This document shows positions 5,652 to 5,743 of a stretch of DNA of 5,743 nt, piece after piece. Under the pieces are notes generated by a model, which was not told where the DNA came from, did not search any database, and saw only the letters and a program-made list of their open reading frames with translations. The stretch lies in NCBI GenBank assembly GCA_018812355.1, contig JAHJDQ010000140.1, positions 1-5,743 of the forward strand, read 5' to 3'. The stretch comes from Nanobdellota archaeon. GTDB taxonomy: Archaea; Nanobdellota; Nanobdellia; Woesearchaeales; GW2011-AR9. A program made the position numbers and the translations under genes. Numbering within the stretch: position 1 is the stretch's first letter; each line of letters starts with the position of its first letter.

Positions 5652-5743
5652 ATGTTTGCTGAAATAATAATAGCACTTATCCTCGGAGTTAGTTTTGGTA
5701 TCATCACCGGCTTAATTCCCGGAATTCACGTTAATTTAATCTC
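5652..5743 (+). CDS. TctA/DUF112-like integral membrane protein, N-terminal fragment (runs off the window)
   Basis: Only 30 codons and two bases are present. The peptide begins MFAEIIIALILGVSFGI, a first membrane segment, and continues with GLIPGIHVNLI. The combination of a hydrophobic helix with a G-x-x-x-G spacing followed by GLxPGxHxN is what I recall from the N-terminus of archaeal DUF112 proteins, relatives of the TctA large permease subunit of tripartite tricarboxylate transporters. In bacteria TctA works with TctB and the binding protein TctC to import carboxylates. The archaeal proteins usually appear alone and their substrate is unknown. A ribosome binding site precedes the start. 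Family assignment rests on this short stretch only. Confidence 0.7.
   Translation, partial: MFAEIIIALILGVSFGIITGLIPGIHVNLI

Noticed and set aside
5513..5707. A 64-codon open frame on the - strand across the intergenic region and the start of the TctA-like gene.
   Set aside because: It overlaps the better-supported TctA-like start, its promoter and half of a perfect hairpin, and its peptide looks like a reverse reading of AT-rich DNA.

Overview
The window is AT-rich and carries one complete very large gene, a 375-base intergenic region, and the first 30 codons of a second gene on the same strand. Several signs point to an archaeon. There is a TATA-like box about 23-29 bases ahead of the first start codon with no Shine-Dalgarno sequence, which suggests a leaderless mRNA. 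Another TATA-like box precedes the second gene, and T-rich stretches follow the first stop codon. The second gene's N-terminus resembles the archaeal DUF112/TctA-like membrane proteins. The Cys-rich and Kazal-like tail on a giant secreted protein is a style I associate with DPANN archaea (Woesearchaeota/Pacearchaeota-like), but that placement is inference.

Bases 30-5276 encode a 1748-residue predicted lipoprotein. In order it has: a signal peptide with lipobox; an acidic 12-residue tandem duplication; a basic stretch with a twin CX3C motif; a jelly-roll (concanavalin/LamG/DUF1080-like) domain; a run of about 28 beta-propeller blades, 22 of them with a recognisable Asp-box (BNR/sortilin/GH74-type); a small CxNxG-type Cys motif; and a terminal Kazal-like domain. 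The layout suggests a surface-anchored binding or polysaccharide/glycoprotein-processing protein. No catalytic residue can be assigned from the sequence alone.

Bases 5277-5651 contain no convincing gene but are highly structured. After a T-rich probable terminator and an odd C-rich tract come three perfect inverted repeats in a row: two with 10-bp stems and 6-base loops separated by 4 bases, and one with a 15-bp stem enclosed by a further 6-bp stem. They are followed by TATA-like elements and a ribosome binding site for the second gene.

Bases 5652-5743 (running off the end) encode the start of a hydrophobic membrane protein of probable TctA/DUF112 type. The two genes are probably transcribed separately, and nothing here shows that they work together.
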